Assembly: GCA_015066975.1 (NCBI GenBank) | Contig: SVNI01000001.1 | Coordinates: forward strand, 62,001-126,000 | Reading direction: 5' to 3' | DNA: 64,000 nt | From: Ruminococcus sp. | Lineage (GTDB): Bacteria; Bacillota; Clostridia; Oscillospirales; Ruminococcaceae | Shown here: positions 16,709 through 25,459 of the stretch, piece after piece | Layout of the letters: every line of letters begins with the position of its first letter | Numbering within the stretch: the stretch's first letter is position 1 | The notes under the pieces: generated by a model | Told to the model about the DNA's origin: nothing | The model's database searches: none | The model's input: the letters and a program-made list of their open reading frames with translations, nothing else | Position numbers and translations under genes: made by a program

Positions 16709-17659
16709 TTAATCAATTATCTGTGCAGAACCAGTGTTCAGAAGCATTTCTGCGCCGTCATCCAGACGGATACAAAGCCCGGCTTCTTCTGTAAAGCTTT
16801 CTGCTATGCCTTCCAGTCCGGTATCTGTCCGTACTCTGTGCCCCAGCGTACAGGAATTTTCTGTATATACTTCCAGATATGTCCGGTCGAAAATTTCCAG
16901 AAAATATTTTCTCATCTGTTTTAAAATCTCTGCTGTCAGTTCGCATTTGTTGATGTGCTTTCCCGTTTCGGTTTCAATATCCGTAACAATCGGCTTTAAT
17001 TCTTCCGGAAGATGCGGATCGGGATGCAGATTGATGCCAATCCCAATTATCAGATAATCCATTTTCAGCATCTCTGCATTGAAACTCCCCTCTGAAAGAA
17101 TTCCGCAGATTTTTTTATGATTCAGAAATAAATCATTTACCCATTTGATTTGTGTCTCTATTCCGAATTTTTTCAGTGCTTCATGTACTGCTGTGGCTGT
17201 ACATGCTGTGATGCTCATCATGGCAGATAACTGCAAATCCGGATGGATTACCACAGACATATATAACCCGCCGGTCGGCGAATGAAAACTCTTGCCCATT
17301 CTGCCCCGGCCTGCTGTCTGCACATCTGCTGTGACAACAGTCCCGTCCGGTGCGCCCTGCGAAGCCAGTTCTTTTGCTAATCTGTTCGTAGAATCCAGTT
17401 CTTCATAATGCTGTACTTGCCAGTTTGTCCCCTCCAGAAGCATCTGCATATATGTCTGATTATAAATATCCGGAATCTTTTTCAGAAGATACCCTTTATT
17501 TGTAATCGCATCAATTTCACAGCCCTGCGCCTTTAACTGGTCAATCGCCTTCCAAATGGCTGTACGGCTGACCCCGAATTTTTCTGCAAGCTGTCCGCCG
17601 GAACAATATTCTCCCTTGGACAATATTAATTCTGTCAGGATTTTTTCTTTCAGGCTCAT
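16709..17659 (-). CDS. birA: Bifunctional biotin--[acetyl-CoA-carboxylase] ligase / biotin operon repressor BirA
   Basis: HTH GGQLAEKFGVSRTAIWKAIDQLKAQG; ligase GRGRMGKSFHSPTGGLYMSVV; KWVNDLF. Confidence 0.94.
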   Translation of the reverse strand: MSLKEKILTELILSKGEYCSGGQLAEKFGVSRTAIWKAIDQLKAQGCEIDAITNKGYLLKKIPDIYNQTYMQMLLEGTNWQVQHYEELDSTNRLAKELASQGAPDGTVVTADVQTAGRGRMGKSFHSPTGGLYMSVVIHPDLQLSAMMSITACTATAVHEALKKFGIETQIKWVNDLFLNHKKICGILSEGSFNAEMLKMDYLIIGIGINLHPDPHLPEELKPIVTDIETETGKHINKCELTAEILKQMRKYFLEIFDRTYLEVYTENSCTLGHRVRTDTGLEGIAESFTEEAGLCIRLDDGAEMLLNTGSAQIID

Positions 17660-17740
17660 GTTTCAGTCCCCCTATTTTTCTGTTCGCTTTACTTATATTA
17701 TAGCATATTTTTCAATCTCTTTCAAGTACTTCCTGAAAAA

Positions 17741-17756
17741 TGTTCCACATGGAACA
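17741..17756. promoter_or_regulatory. parS-like site 17 (variant TGTTCCACATGGAACA)
   Basis: Same central variant as site 15. Confidence 0.7.
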
Positions 17757-17811
17757 TTTTTTTCATGCCGTCATATAATGCAGGAGAATCTTCCAAAAGG
17801 GGTGAATACCT

Positions 17812-18411
17812 ATGTTTCAGGCTTGTCTGCTGGCATTTGCTGTATGTATGGATACATTTTTTGCCTCTATCGGGTGCAGTATGAACGGCATTTTGATTCC
17901 AAAACGCTGTGCCTTTCTCATCAGTGCGGTGGGAACGGCATTTCTGACAATTTCTCTGTATGGTGCGCAGATTCTCGGCAGAATCCTGCCCGAAAACGTT
18001 TTCAGATATGCCGGATTCCTGATTCTGTTACTGCTTGGCAGTTCCCAGATTATGAAAGAAATGCTGACGGCTCTGTTCCGAAAACATCGTCCGCACTGGA
18101 AATGGAACGCGCTCGGCCTTGTTATCAGCATCTGCTTTGATGAAACGCTTGCTGATACAGACCATTCCAAAACGCTCAGTATGCGTGAAGCTATCGCCTA
18201 TTCTTCGGCACTTTCACTGGATTCTCTTGCAAGCGGACTGGGGGCAGGCATTCAGAAGCAAGCTGTTCCGGCCTGTCTGCTTTTGACGTTCTGTGCCGGA
18301 TTTCTGCTGACAATGCTCGGCACAAAAATTGGTAAAATCTGCCATACAAAACACCATCTTTCATGGCTTGGGGGTGTCATGCTCCTGATTCTTGCATTGG
18401 GCAGATTATAA
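17812..18411 (+). CDS. YtaF/MntP-like membrane protein
   Basis: AFAVCMDTFFASIGCSMNGI...; duplicated half ALSLDSLASGLGAGI; 6 hydrophobic segments. Confidence 0.7.
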   Translation: MFQACLLAFAVCMDTFFASIGCSMNGILIPKRCAFLISAVGTAFLTISLYGAQILGRILPENVFRYAGFLILLLLGSSQIMKEMLTALFRKHRPHWKWNALGLVISICFDETLADTDHSKTLSMREAIAYSSALSLDSLASGLGAGIQKQAVPACLLLTFCAGFLLTMLGTKIGKICHTKHHLSWLGGVMLLILALGRL

Positions 18412-18855
18412 TTCCTCCTCAACCGGATAATTTCTATTGCGGAATGCCATTTCCAGAAATGCATCCAGCATCATGGGCAGTTCCTGATAAATATCACGAA
18501 TATCTTCATAACCCTGTAAAAAATCGTGATAATAAATATATCCTGTGTGGCCGTTTTTCAGATTGATGCACAGGATATCCTCATTTAGTCCCATTCCCAG
18601 CGGAAATAATTCATGATATAAAATATCATGATGTTTTTCGTCCTGCAAGAAAGCTATCATTTCATTCTGAGACATCAGAGAGGTCAAGACTGCGCCGTTT
18701 CCTGTTGTCTGCATCTTTATCGGTTCGGATATCAGTTGCAGATAGGCATTCAGACTTTCCGGCAGTCCCATATCCTGTAAAATTTCCTGTATTTCTGTCT
18801 GTACTGTACTGACCTGATATTCTGAAAAAACAGATTTGATTTTTTCAATATTCAT
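18406..18855 (-). CDS. SMI1/KNR4 (SUKH)-like protein
   Basis: LPESLNAYLQLI...EDILCINLKNGHTGYIYYHDFLQGYEDI; start at the ATG after gggagg. Confidence 0.6.
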   Translation of the reverse strand: MNIEKIKSVFSEYQVSTVQTEIQEILQDMGLPESLNAYLQLISEPIKMQTTGNGAVLTSLMSQNEMIAFLQDEKHHDILYHELFPLGMGLNEDILCINLKNGHTGYIYYHDFLQGYEDIRDIYQELPMMLDAFLEMAFRNRNYPVEEEL

Positions 18856-19041
18856 AATAGCATCCCTCCATATAAACATAACTATATATGTCCTTTTCCT
18901 TGTCAATCCTTATCTAATAACTCATGGATTTGATACTATTATACATTATTTTTTCAAAGAAATCAAGAGATTTTATAAAAAATTCAGCCATGCAGAAAAA
19001 TTTTTTCTGTCTGTTCCAATTCTGATAAATAACGCATATCC

Positions 19042-19078
19042 AAAAAAGGCAGAAGCATTGCACGTGCAATACTTCTGC
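19042..19078 (-). terminator. Terminator of the methyltransferase gene
   Basis: gcagaagTattgcacgtgcaatgcttctgcc + tttttt on the minus strand. Confidence 0.85.
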
Positions 19079-19094
19079 TGTTGTTTACTGCCGG

Positions 19095-19976
19095 TCAGGA
19101 CATATCTTCAATTCTGCCGTTGGTGAAAATCGCCGACAACAAGCTTACATTTTCAAATGCCTTTAAATTATCTGTCCGGCCGTCGAAATATAATTTCTGA
19201 ACTTTCTCAGGAGTCAGATATGTATCAATCTGGAATCCAAGCTGATACAAGGCCCTGGAGACATCATTGTAATGGAATCCCCCCTGCATCTTTTCGCCAA
19301 GGGCTTCGGTCATGGCTTCCAGCTCTCCTGCCCTGCCTGTGAAGGCATCCTTTATCGGATAATCAAACACAAGTACACTCTCCAGTGCTGAAAGTTCTGC
19401 AATCTGGTTCAGGGTGTGCGTGAATACTGGAAGTGTCAGATAATACGATACGCCCAGAATACTGAAAAATGTCTTCTTGTTCGGGTCAAATCCGGATGCA
19501 GGCAGTTTATCCGTCATGCGTTCAGATTCAAAATCCACCGGAACAAAATGTACATTCTCCGGAATATTCCATTCCAGTTCTTCAATGCGTTCCAGCTTGT
19601 AACGCTGTGTGTCCGGATGGTCAATCTCGAAAATTTCAATATCCGGATTGTCATTCCGGAAAGAAAATGTATCTGCACCAGCTCCGCAGATGACATACTG
19701 AATTTTCTGATTCCGTGCGAATTCCTGTAAACGGTGTTCTGTGAAAGGCAGTCTTGAAAGCGGTATCGGTGAGAAATACTGGTTCACAAAATCGGAAATA
19801 TCCTCCCCGTCTGTAAATTGCTCACGGATAAAGGCTTCGAGCATTTCATACGTCTCGCGCCCCATTAAGTCATAAGCAAGATAATCATCAAAAATCTTCT
19901 TTCTTGCGTGATTAGAATGCCATGCTCTGGCAAATGCGCATAATTTCGCGGTTGTGCTTTCCTGATGCTGTACCAT
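19095..19976 (-). CDS. Class I SAM-dependent methyltransferase (leucine carboxyl methyltransferase/TcmP-like)
   Basis: LQEFARNQKIQYVICGAGADTFSFR...FEIDHPDTQRYKLERI. Confidence 0.8.
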   Translation of the reverse strand: MVQHQESTTAKLCAFARAWHSNHARKKIFDDYLAYDLMGRETYEMLEAFIREQFTDGEDISDFVNQYFSPIPLSRLPFTEHRLQEFARNQKIQYVICGAGADTFSFRNDNPDIEIFEIDHPDTQRYKLERIEELEWNIPENVHFVPVDFESERMTDKLPASGFDPNKKTFFSILGVSYYLTLPVFTHTLNQIAELSALESVLVFDYPIKDAFTGRAGELEAMTEALGEKMQGGFHYNDVSRALYQLGFQIDTYLTPEKVQKLYFDGRTDNLKAFENVSLLSAIFTNGRIEDMS

Positions 19977-20010
19977 AATCAACAAACTCCTATCTTAAAT
20001 AAATCAATCA

Positions 20011-20051
20011 AGCATAATAAAACGGAGTATGCAGAAATTCTGCATACTCCG
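20011..20051 (-). terminator. Leader terminator/attenuator hairpin upstream of the methyltransferase
   Basis: Minus strand: cggagtatgcaga-att-tctgcatactccg (13-bp perfect stem) followed by ttttattat. Confidence 0.8.
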
Positions 20052-20083
20052 AAACAAGTCATGATAAAAATGCCCTTCTTTAG

Positions 20084-20182
20084 TCAGGGCATAATAAACT
20101 GATTGCCGGGTAGCTGTTTTTCTGCCGTAAATATCCAATTGTTCCGACAACAACAGCAGGGACAAATTACAAAACGCATCAT
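20084..20182 (-). CDS. Putative 32-aa leader peptide MMRFVICPCCCCRNNWIFTAEKQLPGNQFIMP
   Basis: Minus strand aaaggag-6nt-ATGATG; cysteine-rich; lies between a promoter and a terminator. Confidence 0.6.
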   Translation of the reverse strand: MMRFVICPCCCCRNNWIFTAEKQLPGNQFIMP

Positions 20183-20439
20183 AAACAGCTCCTTTCCGGA
20201 ATTTCAATTTCTGAATTTATTATATCACATTTTTCTGATAATGTCCAATATTTAAAATCTATAACAAGCATAGTATTCCTATCTGATAAGTATATAATCA
20301 CTGTTTGTCACAGAAACAAGTTCTCGCGCATGTAATAACTATAAGCAGATTTCTGCGCCGGAATTTCAGCATAATATCTGAATGCTTCCCCACCAGATGC
20401 TGTTATTTTATCTGTTTCTCACAGATTTCAGAACAGCTC

Positions 20440-20469
20440 TTGACAAACAGTGTAAAAATGTAGTATGAT
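20440..20469 (+). promoter_or_regulatory. Promoter of the ZIP transporter
   Basis: TTGACA-N18-TATGAT. Confidence 0.7.
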
Positions 20470-20481
20470 ATATTTGTAAGT

Positions 20482-20499
20482 AGTTAGCAATTGCTAACT
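20482..20499. promoter_or_regulatory. Palindromic operator AGTTAGCAATTGCTAACT, probable metalloregulator (DtxR/MntR-like) site
   Basis: 18-bp perfect palindrome overlapping the expected transcription start. Confidence 0.65.
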
Positions 20500-20532
20500 C
20501 AAATCAGAAATCTTATAACGAGGTGATTTTTT

Positions 20533-21279
20533 ATGATAGAAATCAGCAAAGGGATTCTGATTCCCTTTTTAGGTACGTCTCTCGGTTCGGCTTGTGTCTT
20601 TCTCATGAAGAATCAGTTTAACTTAAAGCTAAAACGCTTCCTTATGGGCTTTGCTGCTGGTATCATGACTGCTGCAAGCATCTGGAGTTTGCTGATTCCT
20701 GCCCTCGAACAGTCTTCCGAATCACTTGGAAAATTAGCATTTCTTCCGGCGGCAGGAGGATTCCTCGCCGGAATGGGCTTTCTGCTTCTGCTCGACAGAT
20801 TCCTGCCTGTTGAGAAATCCGGTTCTAATCAGATGATGATGCTCGCCGTTACGCTCCATAACATTCCGGAGGGCATGGCGGTCGGGGCGGTGTATGCCGG
20901 ACTGCTCTACGGCGGTTCAGAAATCACACCGGCGGCAGCTCTGGTGCTTGCGCTCGGAATTGCGATTCAAAACTTTCCGGAGGGTGCTATCATCTCCATG
21001 CCCCTCAAAGCAGACGGCATGAATCGGAATCACTCTTTCTGGATGGGGGTGCTTTCCGGCGCGGTAGAACCTCTGGCAGCGGTTCTGACAATTTTTGCAG
21101 CATGGCTGATTGTGCCGGTTCTGCCCTGTATGCTGAGCTTCGCCGCCGGTGCGATGATTTACGTTGTCGTGAAGGAATTAATTCCGGAAATGTCCGTTGA
21201 AAGCCGTTCCAATCTCGGCGTTATCGCCTTTGCGTTCGGGTTCGCTGTCATGATGATTCTTGATGTAGCACTTGGCTGA
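20533..21279 (+). CDS. ZIP family metal transporter (ZupT-like)
   Basis: MLAVTLHNIPEGMAVGAVYAGLL; ALGIAIQNFPEGAIISMPLK. Confidence 0.9.
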   Translation: MIEISKGILIPFLGTSLGSACVFLMKNQFNLKLKRFLMGFAAGIMTAASIWSLLIPALEQSSESLGKLAFLPAAGGFLAGMGFLLLLDRFLPVEKSGSNQMMMLAVTLHNIPEGMAVGAVYAGLLYGGSEITPAAALVLALGIAIQNFPEGAIISMPLKADGMNRNHSFWMGVLSGAVEPLAAVLTIFAAWLIVPVLPCMLSFAAGAMIYVVVKELIPEMSVESRSNLGVIAFAFGFAVMMILDVALG

Positions 21280-21280
21280 A

Positions 21281-21315
21281 AAAATACAGTCTCCGAAAAC
21301 GGGGACTGTATTTTT
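21281..21315. terminator. Bidirectional terminator
   Basis: aaaatacagtctcc-gaaaac-ggggactgtatttttat. Confidence 0.85.
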
Positions 21316-21334
21316 ATATTTGATAAATCAGAAT

Positions 21335-21622
21335 TTAATCTTGATTTTTACGAAATTCGTCCATTTCCATATTTATGAAACTTGAAATCATCTCTCTGTA
21401 AAGAGTTTCAACCATATCTGGATTTGCACCATATTCTAATGCCTTTTCCCTCACTTTTTGAATGACAGCTTCAACCCGATTTGGTGCTTTCACTCCACTT
21501 TCATTCTTTTTGAAAGACGAAGCCTGTTTAACATAGTCTGATCTTTCAGCAATCAGTTTAATAATCTCATTGTCAATTCTATCAATATTTGAACGGATTT
21601 CTTCTAAACTTGAACATATCAT
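21335..21622 (-). CDS. Chorismate mutase (AroQ/isochorismate lyase-like)
   Basis: EIRSNIDRIDNEIIKLIAERSDYVKQASSFKK...RVEAVIQKVREKALEYG. Confidence 0.88.
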   Translation of the reverse strand: MICSSLEEIRSNIDRIDNEIIKLIAERSDYVKQASSFKKNESGVKAPNRVEAVIQKVREKALEYGANPDMVETLYREMISSFINMEMDEFRKNQD

Positions 21623-21652
21623 AAAACAACCTCCATTAAATAACGATTTTTT

Positions 21653-22369
21653 TTAATGTCCTTTCGGAATTCTGTCTTTCTGGTCTTTTTCGGTGCTGAG
21701 GTCTGCGTGAAGCAGGTCGATAAACGTAATCATCAGCGGAATCAGCGCAAACCAGACACCTTTCCCAGAAAAATGATGACAGGTAATTGTCGATGTAACC
21801 CCTCCGGCTACGAATAATGCCAGCATTCCCGCATGAAAGCCCATTCTCCGGATATGCGCCCAGTCATGATGACGAATTCCCTTTGTGAAAAATACACCTG
21901 TCTGTCTGACGTGATTCGTGCAGAAGGTTGTCGCCATCGGGATGCCGTCCGCCTGCCGGAAAGTATTATACTGCATCGAGCAGATGAAATTCACGGCTAT
22001 CTGCGAAATCTGATACGGCGCACTGTCCGGAATAAAGCCCAGTATCAGGACAACAAGCATTTCAATCAGAATCAGGAGCGTATCCCAGCGGATGCGGTGA
22101 TGTTTCCGGATTGTTCCGGCAACGGCTTCGGAAACGACTGCGCCCAGAAAATAGGCTGTAATCGGAATACATAAATATCTCGCCTGCGCCCAGTCTCCTG
22201 AACCGAGTGCCATTGCCAGAAGCACGAAATTCGCCGTCTGTGCGTTGCAGAAAATGCCTCCTCTGACAGAATAGGTATATCCCCCGAAAAATCCTCCGAC
22301 ATACATCAAGAATGCGAGCGTCCACCAGCGTTCGCATTCCAGATACTGCTTTTCAGAATTCTGTTCCAT
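21653..22369 (-). CDS. DUF1275 (YoaK-like) membrane protein
   Basis: GGFFGGYTYSVRGGIFCNAQTANFVLLAMALGSGDW. Confidence 0.85.
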   Translation of the reverse strand: MEQNSEKQYLECERWWTLAFLMYVGGFFGGYTYSVRGGIFCNAQTANFVLLAMALGSGDWAQARYLCIPITAYFLGAVVSEAVAGTIRKHHRIRWDTLLILIEMLVVLILGFIPDSAPYQISQIAVNFICSMQYNTFRQADGIPMATTFCTNHVRQTGVFFTKGIRHHDWAHIRRMGFHAGMLALFVAGGVTSTITCHHFSGKGVWFALIPLMITFIDLLHADLSTEKDQKDRIPKGH

Positions 22370-22378
22370 AGTAACACC

Positions 22379-23335
22379 TTACTGAATATGATACATGATT
22401 CTGATATATTTCAGAATTCTGTTCCAACTGTGCTGACTTTCCGGCATCAAGTCGCGGAGAGTCGCATAGATATGAAACATATCCGGCTGTATTTCGCACA
22501 ATACAGGAATATTTTCTTTTTTGAGCTTTTCGACAATCGTTAGAGTATCATCAAGAAGCATCTCATCTCCCCCAACTGTGAACAGCATTGGGGGAAAATT
22601 ATGATATTCACCAAATACAGGAGAAATATAAGGGTCTGTTCTGTCAGCACTGCCAATAAAACTATAAATATCGCTTTCAAGAAGATATTGTTTTGTCTGC
22701 TTAGACATGACGGGATGCTTCAAATCACCGAACTCGACATCTTTTCCGTAATTTTCCGTGAAAGATTTGGAAGACCCTGTCATATCTGCCCATGCGGAGA
22801 TACAGAACGCGCCAAGTGGAAGTTTTTGGCCGTCATCGCGGAGCTTGAGCATCATGGCAAGCAACAAGTTCGCCCCGGCGGAATCCCCTCCAACAATGAT
22901 TTCTTCCGGCCGATAGCCCTGCCGTGCCGTTAAATCATGCCATAAATCAAGTGCTTCGTTCAACTGACTGGGAAACTGATATTCCGGCGCGGTTTTGTAA
23001 TCCAGAAAGATAGTTTCGGCTTCACCAGCCTGATAATAAAAATCTTCTGCGAAATCTCTGTAATATCCGAATAGTTTGGCGATATACGCACCACCGTGAA
23101 AATAGAGAATCAGTCTGCCGTTTCTAGCAACATTCTGTTTTGAAATCCGTTCGTATTTTGTGCCGTTCGGGGTATGTTCCTTATGGTATTCAAAGCCGTC
23201 CGGATAGTCTTCATTATGAAGCTTCTCAGAAATTTTGTTCATTTTTGCAACAACATTATCTGTATAATAAATATTGAAATTACTGGTCTTGCGCATATAT
23301 GCCCTGCAAAGTCTGCCCTTGAAAGATGGCATCAT
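22379..23335 (-). CDS. Alpha/beta hydrolase (HSL-like esterase)
   Basis: LILYFHGGAYI; EEIIVGGDSAGANLLLAMML. Confidence 0.88.
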   Translation of the reverse strand: MMPSFKGRLCRAYMRKTSNFNIYYTDNVVAKMNKISEKLHNEDYPDGFEYHKEHTPNGTKYERISKQNVARNGRLILYFHGGAYIAKLFGYYRDFAEDFYYQAGEAETIFLDYKTAPEYQFPSQLNEALDLWHDLTARQGYRPEEIIVGGDSAGANLLLAMMLKLRDDGQKLPLGAFCISAWADMTGSSKSFTENYGKDVEFGDLKHPVMSKQTKQYLLESDIYSFIGSADRTDPYISPVFGEYHNFPPMLFTVGGDEMLLDDTLTIVEKLKKENIPVLCEIQPDMFHIYATLRDLMPESQHSWNRILKYIRIMYHIQ

Positions 23336-23415
23336 TCATCACCTCATAAAAATAGTATTATGTCTTATTATATCACAAAAGATAGTTTTTTGCAAGCCGG
23401 ATTTGCAATTTCTGA

Positions 23416-23452
23416 AAAAATAACAGTCCCGTCAGGCAGGACTGTTATTTTT
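23416..23452. terminator. Bidirectional terminator
   Basis: aaaaaataacagtcc...ggactgttattttt. Confidence 0.85.
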
Positions 23453-24271
23453 AAGAAATTCTGTATAATTCTGAAAAATAAGCTTGTGAAGCAAATCTTC
23501 CGGATAGCCGAAATCTATCAGTGTGCGGAGTTCCTCTGCCGGATTCCACATAGGAAAATCACTCCCGAAAAAGAACTGACTCTCCCCAAATTTCCGGATG
23601 AATTTCAAAAGCAAATCGCCATCGATGAATTGCAGTGTGCTGGAAATATCAAAATATAATCTCTCGGAAGGCTCTAATACTTCATAGGCCTCTTCCCAGT
23701 GGGAATAGCCACCCATATGGGCAGCGACGGCCGTCAGATTCGGCATATCATCAAGAAGTTTCTGTAATCTTCTGGGATGCGAATAATCTAATTTTTTATC
23801 GCCCATGTGAAACAGTACCGGAAGTTGCAGCCTCGCCGTTTCGTGATAGACAGGATACATCTTCGGTTCATCAATATTGAACTGCTGAAAATCAGAATGT
23901 ACTTTCAAGCCGATAAGATTCTTTTCCCGGAATCCGGAAAGAATCTCCTGAAAATTTTCATTTTCCGGATGAATTGTCCCGAATCCTACAAAACCGGAAT
24001 CCGTATTCACCGTTTCGGAAATAAAATCATTGATGCTGTGTGTCTGCTTCGGCACAACTGCCGGCGAACAGATTAACTGCTTTACTATCTGATATTTCTG
24101 ATGATAAATTTCAATTATCTGATTCCGTTCTGCCTGCAAATGCGCTACCGTTCCAGAAGTATACATCGGCAGTTCGTAAAACTCTCTTACAGATTCTTTC
24201 GATTTGTCTGCAATCTTATCCGGAAAAATATGGCAGTGTGCATCTATCACCGGAATGATATCATTATGCAT
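23432..24271 (-). CDS. Amidohydrolase family protein
   Basis: VIDAHCHIFPDKIAD; VLFHMGDKK; FFFGSDFPMW. Confidence 0.85.
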   Translation of the reverse strand: MHNDIIPVIDAHCHIFPDKIADKSKESVREFYELPMYTSGTVAHLQAERNQIIEIYHQKYQIVKQLICSPAVVPKQTHSINDFISETVNTDSGFVGFGTIHPENENFQEILSGFREKNLIGLKVHSDFQQFNIDEPKMYPVYHETARLQLPVLFHMGDKKLDYSHPRRLQKLLDDMPNLTAVAAHMGGYSHWEEAYEVLEPSERLYFDISSTLQFIDGDLLLKFIRKFGESQFFFGSDFPMWNPAEELRTLIDFGYPEDLLHKLIFQNYTEFLKNNSPA

Positions 24272-25433
24272 GATAGGGCATCTTCTTTCTGATGTCGTTC
24301 AGACGGTTCAAAGCTTCGTTCAGGGTGTCTTCTTTCTTGGCAAAGTGGAAACGGATATATCTGTTTTCCGGCTCTTTGAAGAAGCTTGAACCCGGTACAG
24401 CTCCTACCCCAACCAGACGGGCTAAATCTTCACAGAATTTCAGGTCGCTTTCATAGCCAAATTCTGAAATATCCAGCAGAATATAATATGCTCCCTCCGG
24501 GACAGTGTGCGAAATTTTCAGCGTGTCCAGACCTTTCAGGAACAAATCACGCTTTTCAGTGTATTTCTGCTGTAAATCAAGATAGTAGTCATCTCCGAAA
24601 TTCAGACCCGTGACAGCCGCTTCCTGCAAGGGTGCTGCTGCACCAACTGTCAGAAAATCATGTACTTTCTTAACTGTGTCAATAATTTCAGGCACTGCTA
24701 CAACATACCCTAAACGCCATCCTGTAATAGAATACGTCTTTGACAGGGAATTGCAGAGAATGGTTCTCTCTTTCATTCCCGGCAGTGCAGACATATACAC
24801 ATGTTCATGTGGCTTATACAGAATATGTTCGTAAACTTCATCCGTAATCACAAAAGTATCATATTTTTTCGCCAAATCTGCGATAATAGTTAATTCCTCG
24901 CGGGTGAATACCTTACCGCACGGATTCGACGGATTGCAGACGATAATTGCTTTCGGATGCTGTTTGAAGGCATCTTCCAAAACATCCGGATTGAATTTGA
25001 ATTCCGGCGGAATTAAGGGCACATAAATCGGTTCGGCATTGGACAAGATAGTATCTGCTCCATAATTTTCATAAAACGGTGAAAATACTATCACTTTATC
25101 TCCCGGATTTGTTACACTAAGCATTGCCGCCATCATGGCTTCTGTGCTTCCGCATGTTACCACAATTTCGCCGTTCGGGTCGATTTTCTGGCCGGAAAAA
25201 TGTTCATGCTTCCGGGCAAGTGCTTCACGGAAATTCTGCGCGCCCCATGTAATTGAATACTGATGAAAATCTTCTTTTGTGACTTCGGCAAGACGATTCA
25301 GAATTTCCTTGGGCGGTTCAAAATCCGGAAAACCCTGCGATAAATTTACCGCGCCATACTGATTGGAGATTCTTGTCATTCTTCTGATGACGGAATCTGT
25401 AAAGCCTGCTGTTCGCTGTGATAAACTTGGCAT
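24264..25433 (-). CDS. Class I/II PLP-dependent aminotransferase
   Basis: CNPSNPCGKVFTREEL; ILCNSLSKTYSITGWRLGY. Confidence 0.92.
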   Translation of the reverse strand: MPSLSQRTAGFTDSVIRRMTRISNQYGAVNLSQGFPDFEPPKEILNRLAEVTKEDFHQYSITWGAQNFREALARKHEHFSGQKIDPNGEIVVTCGSTEAMMAAMLSVTNPGDKVIVFSPFYENYGADTILSNAEPIYVPLIPPEFKFNPDVLEDAFKQHPKAIIVCNPSNPCGKVFTREELTIIADLAKKYDTFVITDEVYEHILYKPHEHVYMSALPGMKERTILCNSLSKTYSITGWRLGYVVAVPEIIDTVKKVHDFLTVGAAAPLQEAAVTGLNFGDDYYLDLQQKYTEKRDLFLKGLDTLKISHTVPEGAYYILLDISEFGYESDLKFCEDLARLVGVGAVPGSSFFKEPENRYIRFHFAKKEDTLNEALNRLNDIRKKMPYHA

Positions 25434-25459
25434 GACTGATAACCTCTTTCTGATTTAGA

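Noticed and set aside
19057-19070. attgcacgtgcaat palindrome with CACGTG
   Set aside because: Explained as the stem of the methyltransferase terminator; arms do not match parS
20004-20207. 67-aa ORF (MKFRKGAVYD...) in the methyltransferase leader
   Set aside because: Starts at TTG with no RBS and runs through the terminator; the overlapping 32-aa ORF has the RBS and ATG
20299-20452. 12-bp inverted repeat cactgtttgtca / tgacaaacagtg separated by about 130 bp
   Set aside because: One arm is just the ZIP promoter -35 region; no target-site duplications or transposase, so a mobile element is not supported
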